From NCBI RefSeq assembly GCF_964656455.1, contig NC_135721.1:47127530-47191529 (forward strand): 64,000 nt of DNA. Direction: 5' to 3'. The translations under genes were made by a program, and so were the position numbers. Below are positions 49,540 through 60,684 of the stretch, piece by piece. The DNA comes from Halichoerus grypus. Lineage: Eukaryota > Chordata > Mammalia > Carnivora > Phocidae. The number at the start of each line of letters is the position of its first letter. Position 1 is the stretch's first letter. Under the pieces are notes generated by a model, which worked only from the letters and a program-made list of their open reading frames with translations, searched no databases and was not told the DNA's origin.

Positions 49540-49752
49540 CAATGAATAAAAAAGAAAAACAAAAATAAAATAGAAATGAATTTTATTACATCCCTAATGG
49601 AGAAGATTAGTAACATAATATCTGATACAGAAAAAAGAAGAAAAGAAAAAACAAATGGAAATACATCAAGTTTAAAATTTCCATATGTCATATACATAAA
49701 ATTAGAAGACAAAGCACAACTGAAGAAAACATTTTCAAAATACATATCAGAG
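49540..49752 (+). mobile_element. Fossil L1 ORF2 fragment
   Basis: A-rich sense sequence ending 'gaagaaaacattttcaaaatacatatcag', similar to the 'gggagaagatatttgcaaatgac' block of ORF2 (29.35 kb). Weak match. Interrupted by the SINE at 49753. Confidence 0.45.
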
Positions 49753-49920
49753 GGGTGCCTGGGTGGCTCAGTCAGTTAAGTATCCTACTCTTGAGCCCCA
49801 AGTTGGGCTCTCAGCTGAGCATGGAGTCTGCTTAAGATTCTCCCTCTCCCTCACTCTGGCCCTCCTCCACTGCTCTCCCTATCTCTCCCTCTCTAAACAA
49901 AATAAAACAAAACAAACAAC
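49753..49920 (+). mobile_element. Older carnivore SINE subtype
   Basis: The head is conserved (gtgcctgggtggctcagtcag) but the middle differs (tatcctactcttgagcccc, ctgagcatggagtctgcttaag) and the tail is aaacaaaataaaacaaaac. Diverged TSD aaaatacatatcagag (49737-49752) against aaaatatataacagag (49921-49936), three mismatches, in line with greater age. Confidence 0.9.
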
Positions 49921-50229
49921 AAAATATATAACAGAGACACATCAGGTTAAATACAGTGGCTTGACCACATGCATTTATCTTTCCTCTTCTGGGAAACCCA
50001 CTTTTGAGTAGAACTTTAGAAGCACATACATATGTTTTATAAAGCCATGAAGACAAAGCAAACAGGAGAGGAAACAATGAAATTTCAACATAATTTTAAA
50101 AGACAGAAAGTAGATAGATGTACAACAGTGTGACTATATTTCATGTCAAAGACCTCCACACTTAAAAATAGGTAAAATTGTAAATTTTGTGTTATGTATA
50201 TTTTGCCATAATAAAAAAATAATAAAAGT

Positions 50230-51085
50230 TAAATAATTTTGAAAAAACCCACAAGGCAATATTGAGGTCTAATTTTCACCCAAAAGATACACAAGGAGTA
50301 AAAAAGACTCCAGCAATTCCACTTTTGGACATATACCCCAAAGAATTGAAAGCAGGGACTCAAACAAATATTTGCACACCATTTTCATTGCAGTACTGTT
50401 CACAAAAGCTAGAAGGTGGAAACAACCCAAATGTCCATCAACAGATGAATGGATAAACAATGTATGGGACACACATACAATGAAATCCTATTCTGCCTTT
50501 AAAAGGAAGGAAACTCTGGCACATGCTACCACATGGATGAAACTTAAAGATAGGTAGCTAAGTGAAATAAGTCAGTCACACAGAGACAAATACCGTATGA
50601 TTCCACTTATATAAGGGACCTACAGTAGTCAAAATTATAGACAGGGGCGCCTGGGTGGCTCAGTCGTTAAGCGTCTGCCTTCGGCTCAGGTCATGATCCC
50701 AGGGTCCTGGGATCGAGCCCCGCATCGGGCTCCCTGCTCGGTGGGAAGCCTGCTTCTCCCTCTCCCACTCCCCCTGCTTGTGTTCCCTCTCTTGCTGTGT
50801 CTCTCTCTGTCAAATAAATAAATAAAATCTTTAAAAAAAAATTATAGACAGAAAATGAAAGGGTGGTTGCCAGGGGAGTAGGGAGCGGAGCAAGGGGAGT
50901 TATCATTTTTAGGGGACAGAGTTTCAGATTGGAATGATGTGAAAAAGTTCTGGTTATGGCCTACGGATGGTGGTGATTGTTGCACAACAATGTGAATATA
51001 CTTAATGCCACTGAACGGTACACTTAAAAATAATTAAAATGGTAAATGATATGTTATATATATTACACCACAATTTCAAAAATTA
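50230..51085 (+). mobile_element. Old L1 3' end (ORF2 C-terminus and 3' UTR)
   Basis: In sense, 'ccaattccacttttggacatataccccaaag', 'gtccatcaacagatgaatggataaac' and 'catggatgaaacttaaag' track the C-terminal ORF2 region. The frame at 50372-50557 ([23 protein letters not shown]) shows it. The 3' UTR part (gggtggttgccaggggagtag, gtgaatatacttaatgccactgaac) continues after the SINE at 50645. Pattern of an older mammalian L1M/L1P-age family. Not functional. Confidence 0.85.
50645..50837 (+). mobile_element. Arctoid SINE, full length
   Basis: TSD aaaattatagacag at 50631-50644 and 50838-50851. Splits the L1 3' end described at 50230. Confidence 0.95.
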
Positions 51086-52522
51086 AAAAGAAAAATTAGA
51101 TGGAAGAGTGGCCACACAATGAGAATGCCTGAGAAGGACAGCGACTGCGGCAGGCTGCTTATCTCACAGGGCTCTGAAAGGCCCAGACACAGCTATCCGA
51201 AGTGAAGCCTGGGGCTGAAAACAGAAGGAATGGTTAAAGTCAAGGTCATAGCACCCTAGCCCACTAGTGGAGTTGCCCATGTTCTGGATTTTGCAGACGC
51301 TTTTCTTGATAGAGTGACAGTCCTCTCTGCCTGAGACTGAGGGAAGGGGACCTTTCAGCATTAAGCCAGGGACAACTGGTCATATGAAATGTAATGTGCT
51401 CCCTTGTCCTGTGTATTTCCTTTAAATTGAGAGTTAAATTTAAGGCTGATCAGATTCAGGTCTGTTTTTATGCCAAGACTATTTCATAGGCGGCCTTGGG
51501 TTTTTTCATCAGGAGAAATATTATGTTTAGTTGTGTTTTTTGTTGAATGATGTGAGCAGTCACTGATACTCAATACCTAAATTCATTAATTTTATAATAT
51601 TGCTATACTGTAATTCTATTATTCTGCATTTATTTATTGAGTAAAATACTTCTACAAAGAGAAACTTCCCCCATCAATTAGTTGATGCTGTTTTTTTATT
51701 TATCACTTTTCAAAATAATAAGTTGATTCCCCACTATTCTCTAATGTTGACCAATGAGATTTCTTTTATATGCTTATGAGCATGTGATTTTAAAAGTATT
51801 TGATGTGTTTTAATCCATTGCAGTTATTTTCCTTTTGAGGTTCAATTTGTCCTATTTTTATCTATAAGGGCCTTTTTCAAGTGGACACTTGAGCCCTTTA
51901 GACATGATACCATTCATTAGTCATTCATAATTTTCCTTGCTGTCTGTATGACAATTTGTTCCAGCCAGGACTGAGCCATTTCTCTAAGTAACCCTGGTTG
52001 CTTTTAATGGGAAATGATATTACAAGACTATAATCTGACAGCTAGGGATACTTATTGCCACTGGGTTGGTCATTATTTCTGGACCTTTACAGTAGACAGG
52101 GCTATGATTAAAAAATAAAATAAAATACATGATGAATTTAAAATGATACTTTCAGTTCAAACTCAGTTCAGAGCTTTTACTAAATATTTTCTATCTTGTC
52201 CTTTATCCCATGATGATAATCTGGATTTCAATAGTACTGAGGATGATAGAATTTCACATAATTACTCATTTGCTTTATCCCACAATACATACACTATAGT
52301 CTTAGAATAAAAATATCAATTTCTACAAACAATATGATTACTGAAAACAGTTTAAACATATTTTATAGTAGTTTTTGTCTTCAGACTATAACCCACTAGA
52401 GTTGTAGAGTCAAATTATTGTATTTAAAAGTCATTTGGAATAGTTCTCTTCTAGTTAGGTTTTTCAGTGCTTATTCGTAAATAAGAAGGGACAACTTAAG
52501 ATCACCATTTTTTTTTTTTTAA
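51086..52522. other. Unclassified AT-rich stretch
   Basis: 1.4 kb with no gene or clear repeat recognised. A few AT-core motif clusters near 51560-51640 and 51830-52010. Confidence 0.5.
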
Positions 52523-52533
52523 CTTTCAAAATG

Positions 52534-52671
52534 GGGAGCTGGGTGGCTCAATCAACCATTCAACTCTTGTTCAGGTCTTGATCTCGGGGTTGTGAGTTCA
52601 AGCCCCATGTTGGGCTCCACACTGGATATGGAGCGTTCTTAAAAAAAAAACAAAAACAAAAAACCCCAAAC
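52534..52671 (+). mobile_element. Old, shortened carnivore SINE
   Basis: A 138-bp copy of an older type: gggagctgggtggctcaatc, ttgatctcggggttgtgagttcaagcccc (a B box close to the tRNA form) and an A/C-rich tail. TSD ctttcaaaatg at 52523-52533 and 52672-52682. Confidence 0.88.
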
Positions 52672-52689
52672 CTTTCAAAATGAAAAAAA

Positions 52690-53470
52690 AAAAAACCTAC
52701 CAAAACAAAAAACACAGATAGCCATATTTGTAAAAAGCAATAGAAGAGTTTGAAGATAAAATTAAGAAAATGTTTCAGATAGTGAACAACAACAAAAAAC
52801 CCCAAAAGATGTAAGAGAGAAGTGAAAAGAAAAGAAAGAAGATCGATTCAGGAGACTAAATTTGTAGGAATTCCAGAGAGATCAGAGAAAATAAAAAGCA
52901 GAGAAAATTATTAGAGAACTTTCCAGAACCAAAGGGCATCTTTCTATGTTGAGAGGTCTCATCAAAATGCCCAGAAGAATGAAAAAAGAAATCCTATATC
53001 AAGATATATCATGGTAAAATTTTATTACATCAGGGATAAAGAGAAGACTCTAGAAACTTGAAGAGAAGACAAATAGGTCCATAAAAAATATGCAGTCACA
53101 ATATATCAGACTATTTAATGATTACACTAGAAGCTAGAAGACTATGGAATAATGCCTTCTAAATCCTGAGGAAAAATTAGTTCCAACTATTACTCTAAAA
53201 CTTTAAAATTATAAACGAGTGTATGAGTAGAATAAGGATGTTATTAGACATAACTCAAATATTTATCCTTTATCTATTCCTTCTCAGAAAACTATTGGAA
53301 AATGTGTTTTAGAAAAATGAAGGAATAAATTAAGAATAAGTAAAACAGGAAATTCAACACAGGGAAGAGGAAGAGGAAAATCCTAGATCCATCAAACTAG
53401 ATTATAGAAGTAGAATGAAGGATTTAGGGAGGGAGAAACCCAGGGAAAAACATATTTAACTGCTAGATTA
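52690..53470 (+). mobile_element. HAL1/L1-type ORF1-derived fossil
   Basis: In sense: 'gaattccagagagatcagag', 'agagaactttccagaacc', 'gaggtctcatcaaaatgccc', 'ggataaagagaagactctag' and 'ctagaagctagaagactatggaataatgcc' follow the block order of ORF1 of HAL1 and old L1s. The frame is lost. Confidence 0.65.
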
Positions 53471-53754
53471 TCAGATGTATTTAAGCATTTAAATAATAAT
53501 ATTGATAGACATTTGTCATATTTGTTAAGCAGACTTACTGGGTAATTTGGAAAACAGAGGATTTGAAAAATAGTTACATACATAAATTTAAAATGAGAAA
53601 AGTATTAACTCTAGAAAAAAATTTAAATGTTGTATTCCAAAGGAAACATAATTCATGTTTCCATAATTCCAAAGGATAAATAATTCATGGCATACTATTT
53701 GGTTCAACAGCAAATATATGTATATAGTAATGTAAGCACTGACTTTCTTTTTGA

Positions 53755-54833
53755 AACTTTAAAGACTATTTTTAAGAGAAATTTTAGGTTTACAACAAAA
53801 TTTAAAAGATATAAAGGTTTCCTATAAATCCCCTGCCAATACACATGCATAGCCTTCCCTATTATCAATATCAGTCACCAGAATGGTATGTTTTTTAACA
53901 AGGATGAACCTACATTGACACATCATTATCACACAAAGTCTAAAGTTTACCTTAAGGTTTACTCTTGGTGTTGTACATTCTATGAGTTTGGACAAAAGTA
54001 TAATGACATATATCCATCATTATAATATACAGAGTATTTTCACTGTCCTAAAAATTCTCTGTGCTCTGCTTATTCATTTTCTCCCTTCACAATCCCATTC
54101 TTGATAACCACTGACCTTTTTTTTTTTTAAAGATTTTATTTATTTATTTGATGGGGAGAGACATAGTGAGAGAGGGAACACAAGCAGGGGGTGTGGGAGA
54201 GGGAGAAGCAGGCTTCCCGCGGAGCAGGGAACCCGATGCGGGGCTCGATCCCAGGATGCTGGGATCATGACCTGAGCCGAAGGCAGATGCTCAATGACTG
54301 AGCCACCCAGGTGCCCCAACCACTGACCTTTTATCTCCATAGTTTTGCCTTTTCAGAATGTCATATAGTTGGAATCATACAGTATGTAGCCTTTCCAGTT
54401 TGGCTTCTTTTACTTAATCATATGCACTTAAGTTTCCTCTGTGTCTTTATATCTCACTTCTTTTTTAGCACTGAATAATATTCCACTGTCTGGAAGTACC
54501 ACCATTTATTTATCCAGTCACAAACTGAAGGACATCTTGGTGCTCTTCAAGTTTGGGCAAATTATGAGTGAAAATGCTATCAACTGTGTTTAGGTTTTTG
54601 TGTGGACAACTCCTGTGGGTAAATACCAAGGAGAACGATTGTTGGATCATACAATGAAAGCATGTTTAGTTTTATAAGACACCACCAAACTGTGCCTGAA
54701 CTATTTTGCATTCCCACCAGCATTGAATGAGACTTCCTGTTGCTCCACATCCTCACCAGCTTTTGGTGTCGCCAATGTTCCAGATTTTGGCCATTCTAAG
54801 AGGTGTGTCATGGTATCTCATTGTTTTAATTTA
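53755..54833 (-). mobile_element. Old L1M 3' end, antisense
   Basis: From the 3' UTR (taaattttaggtttacaac, gtcaccagaatggtatg) into antisense ORF2 C-terminus: 'gaataatattccactgtctgg', 'gggtaaataccaaggag', 'gcattcccaccagcattgaatgag' and 'cattctaagaggtgtg'. Split by the SINE at 54121. Confidence 0.8.
54121..54317 (-). mobile_element. Arctoid SINE, full length
   Basis: Perfect 15-bp TSD, aaccactgacctttt, at 54106-54120 and 54318-54332. Confidence 0.96.
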
Positions 54834-55085
54834 ATAAACATTTTACTTTGGAATAATTTTATATTTACAGAAAAGTTGCAAATATAGTACAGAGTTCTTA
54901 TGTACCTTTTACCCTACCTCCCTCATGTTAACACTTGATATAACCATGGGACTTCATCACTACTTTGTTAAACTACACACTTCATTTGCATTTTACTAGT
55001 TTTTCCACTGATGTCTTTTTTTTTTTTTTTTTTTTTTTTTTCTGTTCTGGGATCTGATACAGGATTCTGTACTGCATTTAGAATA
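54834..55085 (-). mobile_element. Second old L1M 3' UTR, antisense
   Basis: 'ggaataattttatatttacagaaaagttgc', 'catgttaacacttgatataacc' and 'gtttttccactgatgtc' are typical L1M 3' UTR blocks in reverse. It abuts the previous element head to tail. Confidence 0.7.
55016..55041. repeat. 26-base poly(T) tract
   Basis: Uninterrupted T run within the antisense L1M 3' UTR, where the family normally has only a short T stretch. Not a SINE tail, since no SINE body follows. Confidence 0.95.
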
Positions 55086-55689
55086 CTGATTTCTGATTTA
55101 AATCACTTCTGATTTAACCAAAAATTGCACTTTAATTACATTAAGAGGATGGAAGAGGAAGAAGTGGGGGATTTTTATGTAAAGGAGAGTAAAATCTTTG
55201 TTTTCCATAGCAAATCCTGTCTAAAACTCAGACATCAAAAGTGGTCAGATAAGAATAATATTTTTTAAAATAGAAGTAAGTACAGAAGATACACCTAAAA
55301 AAATTTGAAAGTGGTTGCCTCTAACACCTGAGACTAGAGCCTGAGGAGGAATTGGGGAAAGGGACCACTGTTCTTTTGTGATAAAGCTTTTAGTACCCAG
55401 ATGTTTCTAGCTATATGCAGGTATTATTTTATAAAAATGAATTCATTTTTATAAACAGTCAAAAAAAGTCTAATATTCTTAAAATCAGCTGATTAAAAAT
55501 ATTTTTTTAAAAATATATTTAATTTCAATCGATTAAAGATTATGAACCAACCACTTTTTCAAGAAAATAAAATACCTAATAAATGTCTGAAAATAAATTT
55601 AACCATAATAATTCAATAAAGGCAAACTTATAAATAGTAGGATAAAATTTTGCTAATCAAGTTATAAAAGAATGGTAAAAATATTAATA

Positions 55690-56190
55690 TTCAAAATTAA
55701 TTTTACATGATGAGGCAGGCACTCACATTGTTAGAAATGGGGGAAGTGTGCCATGGTACTAATTTTTATAAGGTACTGTATAAATGTGTATCAAGAACTT
55801 GAAAAATGTATGTGCTCTTTGATCCAGTTAAAATTACTTTTTGGGTATTACCTCTGGGAATATATCTTAAGGAAATAACCCAAAATACAGAAAAATCTAT
55901 ACATGTGAAAAACTTCACCATCAAAAAAAGTGATATTTAGGAAATACCTGCACTAACATTAGAAAATGCTAATGTAATAATATTAAGATTTAGAAAAAAA
56001 TGTTTGTGTATATAGCATGATTTCAACTATGTAAAAGAAATATTGTGGGTGAAACCTTAAAGAAAATTCACCAATATTGAAGTTAATGGCTATTATCAAT
56101 AATGAGGCAGGATTATGAGTGGCTTGGATTTTATTCTTTGTATATACTGACCTTTCTACATTATTTTATAATAAGAATACAATGCTTTTG
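55690..56190 (+). mobile_element. Fossil L1M/HAL1 3' end
   Basis: In sense: 'gaaaaatgtatgtgctctttgatccag', 'ggaatatatcttaaggaaataaccc' and 'tttacattattttataataagaatacaatg' match the block order of old L1 3' ends. No frame. Confidence 0.65.
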
Positions 56191-56282
56191 CCACCTGGAA
56201 AAGCCTTAAGTATTATTTATAGAATGTGGGGTGCTTGCAAGTGATACAAGGCAGGAATAGTCAGGTTGCAAACATCGATTTT

Positions 56283-56480
56283 TTTTTATTGAAGATTTTT
56301 ATTTATTTATTTGACAGAGAGAGACACAGCGAGAGAGGGAACACAAGCAGGGGGAGAAGGAGAGAGAGAAGCAGGCTTCCTGCAGAGCAGGGAGCCTGAT
56401 GCAGGGTTCGATCCCAGGACCCTGAGATCATGACCTGAGCTGAAGGCAGACTCTTAACGACTGAGCCACCCAGGTGCCCA
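56283..56480 (-). mobile_element. Arctoid SINE, full length
   Basis: TSD caaacatcgatttt (56269-56282) against caaacactgatttt (56481-56494); two mismatches. Confidence 0.94.
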
Positions 56481-56599
56481 CAAACACTGATTTTGATTCC
56501 ACTTCTGCTCTGGTGCCCCTGTCCCCCTTTTGTTTCCTTCCTAGCACTCTGTCTCCAGTCTCTGAGGCCTAATTTCAGATTGTCTCTCTTTTTTTTTTC

Positions 56600-57404
56600 A
56601 TTCACCAAATAGTTATTGAATACCTACTTGTTTCGATCCCTATACAGTGTTATATATTAGGCAACTTGATCTAGAGTAGAACAAAGTATGATTTCCTCAA
56701 TCAAAGAGCTTTGAGCCTCATAGGGAACACAGGTATATAAATAATTACAGTACAAGGTAACAAGTACTATTAAGCTGAATCATGTGAAACTGCTACTTTT
56801 GTAGGTCAAAAACAGTCAACTAGTGGCAATTGCATAAGTTATAAATGCCATGGGAACAGAGAAAGAGGTAGGATGAGAGACTTCAGATATAATATACTTT
56901 CCAGTGGTATTATTTTTGTAAGAGGAAGTTTCTTATGATGGAATTTCAAGCACTGGAATAGTTGCTAGGTGACATGAAATGATAAGATGCTAGTAAGAAG
57001 AGCCTGATTCTTCTGGGCTGTTATTTGCGAGGGACAAACCACTGAGTTACATTACTGGAAATTATAGTGAGCTTTCTTAGAGCCAGAGATGTAAGTTGAA
57101 TGAAAGTCATCTGCAGAGAGGTGATAATGGAAACTATGAGAGTGGGTGGACTTGGGAAAGGAGATGCCAAACAAGAGAAGTGAGTGTACCGTGTAGTGGG
57201 TGAGAAGGGCTGGGCAGAGGAGTGGCAGAAAGAGTGACAGCACAGGACCTGCAGAATCAAAGGGAAAAAGAGCCTCAAGGATGAAGCTTGCAATAGTGTT
57301 AAGAGTAGGTAGAGATGCTGACAATTAAAAAAGGCTATTGGATCTGTCCATAGGCAGGCGCTGATTAACCAGAGAAGAACTCAGACTAAGGGTGGAAGGA
57401 AGAG
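56600..57404. other. Possible antisense L2-type debris, otherwise unclassified
   Basis: The start (caaatagttattgaatacctacttg ... gagctttgagcctcatagg) resembles an L2 end in antisense. The rest (57060-57310) has an old-repeat look but matches nothing I can name. Overlapping minus-strand frames of 90 codons have no recognised domain. Confidence 0.4.
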
Positions 57405-57751
57405 TAAAGCAGTGTGCACAATGGTTAACAGCCATGGGCCCTGGAGTCAGACTGCAAGATTGATTTCCTGGTTCTACCGCTAACTGGCTAGGTGTGGTAC
57501 TTAACATCTCTGTTTCTGTATCCTAATTTATAAAATGCGTATAATGACAACAGCCCCTGCTGTGATAGATTGCTCTGATGGACCCTCCCCTCCTGATAGC
57601 CACACCCTTTGCCAGGTAACCTTGCAGTACCTTCCCACTCTGATTCTGGGCTCAGCCTTTTTTACTTTCTTTGGCCAATAGAATGAGGTAGAAGTGATAA
57701 TGGGCCAGTTCTGACTTCAAGAGGACTTGTGTGTTTCTTTCTGCTTGCTTT

Positions 57752-58946
57752 CTTTTTTTTTTTTTTAATTTTTTTATTGTTATGTTAATCCCCATACATT
57801 ACATCATTAGTTTTAGATATAGTGTTCCATGATTCATTGTTTGTGCATAACACCCAGTGCTCCATGCAGAACGTGCCCTCCTCAATACCCATCACCAGGC
57901 TAACCCATCCTCCCAACCCCCTCCCCTCTAGAACCCTCAGTTTGTTTTTCAGAGTCCATCGTCTCTCATGGTTCTTCTCCCCCTCCGATTTCCCCCCCTT
58001 CATTCTTCCCCTCCTGCTACATTCTTCTTCTTCTTTTTTCTTTCTTAACATCTATTGCATTATTTGTTTCAGAGGCACAGATCTGAGATTCAACAGTCTT
58101 GCACAATTCACAGTGCTTACCAGAACACATACCCTCCCCAGTGTCCATCACCCAGTCACCCCATCCCTCCCACCCCACCCCCCACTCCAGCAACCCTCAG
58201 TTTGTTTCCTGAGATTAAGAATTCCTCATATCAGTGAGGTCATATGATACATGTCTTTCTCTGTTTGACTTATTTCGCTCAGCATAATACCCTCCAGTTC
58301 CATCCACGTCATTGCAAATGGCAAGATCTCATTCCTTTTGATGGCTGCATAATATTCCATTGTATATATATACCACTTCTTCTTTATCCATTCATCTGTT
58401 GATGGACATCTTGGCTCTTTCCACAGTTTGGCTATTGTGGACATTGCTGCTATAAACATCGGGGTGCACGTACCCTTTCGGGTCCCTACTTTTGTATCTT
58501 TGGGGTAAATACCCAGGAGTGCAATTGCTGGATCATATGGTAGCTCTATTTTCAACTTTTTGAGGAACCTCCATACTGTTTTCCAGAGTGGCTGCACCAG
58601 CTTGCATTCCCACCAACAGTGTAGGAGGGTTCCCCTTTCTCCCCATCCCCGCCAACATCTGTCATTTCCTGACTTGTTAATTTTAGCCATTCTGACTGGT
58701 GTGAGGTGGTATCTCATTGAGGTTTTGATTTGGATTTCCCTGATGCCAAGCGATATTGAACACTTTTTCATGTGTCTGTTGGCCGTTTGGATGTCTTCTT
58801 TGGAAAAATGTCTGTTCATGTCTTCTGCCCATTTCTTGATTGGATTCTTTGTTCTTTTGGTGTTGAGTTTGATGAGTTCTTTATAGATTTTGGATACTAG
58901 CCCTTTATCTGATATGTCATTTGCAAATATCTTCTCCCATTCTGTC
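57752..58946 (-). mobile_element. Young 5'-truncated L1, antisense
   Basis: About 1.2 kb containing the end of ORF2, the 3' UTR and the poly(A) tail (poly-T at 57753-57766). The 12-bp TSD tctgcttgcttt lies at 57740-57751 and 58947-58958. The 3' UTR (aacacccagtgctccatgc, tctctcatggttcttctccc) matches that of the large L1 at 30.1 kb, so both belong to the same lineage. Confidence 0.95.
58226..58946 (-). pseudogene. L1 ORF2 C-terminal fragment, frame still open
   Basis: Reading on the minus strand from the truncation point the ORF2 frame is open for about 239 codons to its natural stop at 58226. The first Met lies at 58819 ([11 protein letters not shown]). Visible features: [20 protein letters not shown], the Cys/His-rich [15 protein letters not shown] segment, LLGIYPKDT and [11 protein letters not shown]. 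Endonuclease and RT are absent because of 5' truncation, so it is a dead fragment. There is no promoter of its own. Confidence 0.93.
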
Positions 58947-59363
58947 TCTGCTTGCTTTTTTACCCCTCTGCCAACACCTGGAGAATATACTCAGACCAGT
59001 CTGCTGGAAGAAGAGAGGTGTGTTGGTGTGAAGCTGAATCTCCCTGCTAGTCCCAGCTGAGGCCAGCCTTGACCAGCTGGCATATAAGTGAGCCAGTTGC
59101 CATCTGCAGAGCCATCTGGCCACCACCACACACACCCTCTACCACGCAGCTGACCCCAGACATGTGGGCAATATATATTTATTGTTGAATGCACTGAGAT
59201 TTTGTTGTTGCTTGTCGGGCTGCATTGTTGTGAAAAAAGGTAACTGATATGCTTACCTTATGGGGTTGTTGCAAGATTAAATGAGATAATGTATATAGAC
59301 CACTTTGAACAGTACCTAATACACAGTAACTACACAAACAAGTGTTAGTGGTTATCATTATTG

Positions 59364-60484
59364 GACACAGTGATTATTCTCCTGGGGCCACAAAGGGACA
59401 AGCTGAGACACAAGGGCAGGCTGGGAAGGTTAATGATTTGGTGCCTCTCCAAAGTGATATTTTTTCTATCCCTCATTTAGTAAGAAAAAAAGAAAAATGA
59501 ATTTCTTTTAATATTTATTTATTAGGCCATCTCCACTAACAGAAACAGAGCTGATGTCTAGGGAAAAAAAAGGAAAAATCTCTGCCACATTTCTGCATTT
59601 CGGCTTCCTCTCTAGTTTTCTTTTGTGGTTTGCAAACAGGAAAACTTCCGGGGAACTATTCTGAAGGATGAAAAACTCAGAAAACACAACAAACCTCTTA
59701 TCTCCAGTGAATGACACTCTGCCGCGCATTATTAAGTTTGGAAGTTTCAGCTGAACCAGACTTTGACTCTTAGCTGACTGACTACAGGTGGAATCATAAA
59801 ACTACTTGACAGAAGTAGAATGCACTCACTGTGAGGTTTTTCCCCCCTTCTTTTTATTATTTCTACATGAAATCAAGGCCTGCCTCTGCAAGAAGCCATG
59901 TGTATTTCTTCGGTTTATTGTGCTGGAGGTTTAATACCCCTTCGATTAATCAAGTGTCCTGGATACCTTTACAATGAACCCACTCCTTGTTTGCTTTTGG
60001 ACCATCTTCTTGTGGGAAAACTGTGTAATTTAATGTCCCCTTTGTAATGGCATCTGCAGATGATAGCAAGGAATTCAGGTGGAGCACTGTGGCATCTCAT
60101 GTCAATGTCTTACTCTACAGTTGTAAAAGACTACCTACTTGTAATGTGAGGTGTAAAACACATGCTCTGTCAAACCAAAGGGCAAGAAGCCTTTAAAATC
60201 CAGCCCCCACTTCTATACCTGCCTTTTTCTCCATGATTAATTGAAACAAAGTACAATGAGGCTATTAACTGTTCCTTGAGCAATGAGAGTTAAATGCAAG
60301 CAGCAAATCACAGTTCAGGAGTTTATACGCCAACAGATTCAGGCTAATTATCCAGCAAACTTCCCTCCTGTTCAAGTGTCCTCACAAGGATGAAGGCCCT
60401 ACTGGCAAGGTTCCTGGAAGTTGAAGTTCTTTGCAGTTGTCCCAGTTTGGGGAGTGCAGAGTCTCTCTTCAATAAGTCTCTCAC
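59364..60484. other. Repeat-free block, best candidate for conserved noncoding DNA
   Basis: No repeat recognised for 1.1 kb. 59870-60370 has even composition and many motif-like words (ttcgattaatcaagtg, catgattaattgaaac, aggctaattatccagc, tttgtaatggcatctgcag). No reading frame of note. I see it only as a candidate regulatory element. Confidence 0.4.
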
Positions 60485-60680
60485 CCTGTTTCACTGGGCT
60501 CGAATCCCAGCTCTGCCACATGTTAGCTGTGCGACTTTGGGCAAGTTGCTCACCCCAATATGCTTCTGTTTTCTCACCAATAAAATGAGCATGTTCATGA
60601 TGTTCTGTGAAGATTCAATCTCATAATTTGTATAAAGTGGTTAATACAATACCTGCCATATAGTCAGAACTCATTTATTT
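60485..60680 (+). repeat. MIR SINE fossil
   Basis: Very readable: 'gctcgaatcccagctctgccacatg', 'tgtgcgactttgggcaagttgctcacc', 'ctcaccaataaaatgagc' and 'acaatacctgccatatagtcag'. Confidence 0.88.
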
Positions 60681-60684
60681 ATTA

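Larger units (their letters stand above)
57561..59250 (+). mobile_element. MLT1-type MaLR LTR, split by an L1
   Basis: Left part 57561-57751 (tgtgatagattgctctg, cactttctttggccaatagaatgagg-like block) and right part 58947-59250 (tgctagtcccagctgagg, gaatgcactgagattttg, gcattgttgtgaaaaaagg) fit an MLT1 LTR once the L1 is removed. The edges are estimated from the MIR break. Confidence 0.7.
57405..59363 (+). repeat. MIR SINE split by a later LTR insertion
   Basis: The left part, about 57405-57560, has 'gtgcacaatggttaacagcc', 'ggagtcagactgcaagattg' and 'ttaacatctctgtttctg'. The right part, about 59251-59363, has 'gcttaccttatggggttgttgcaagattaaatg' and 'cagtacctaatacacagtaac'. Joined in order they make one MIR copy, separated by about 1.7 kb of MLT1 plus L1. 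Confidence 0.8.

Noticed and set aside
57822..58247. 141-codon plus-strand open frame
   Set aside because: It is the antisense of the L1 3' UTR and ORF2 end of the element at 57752-58946; composition is the pyrimidine-rich UTR.
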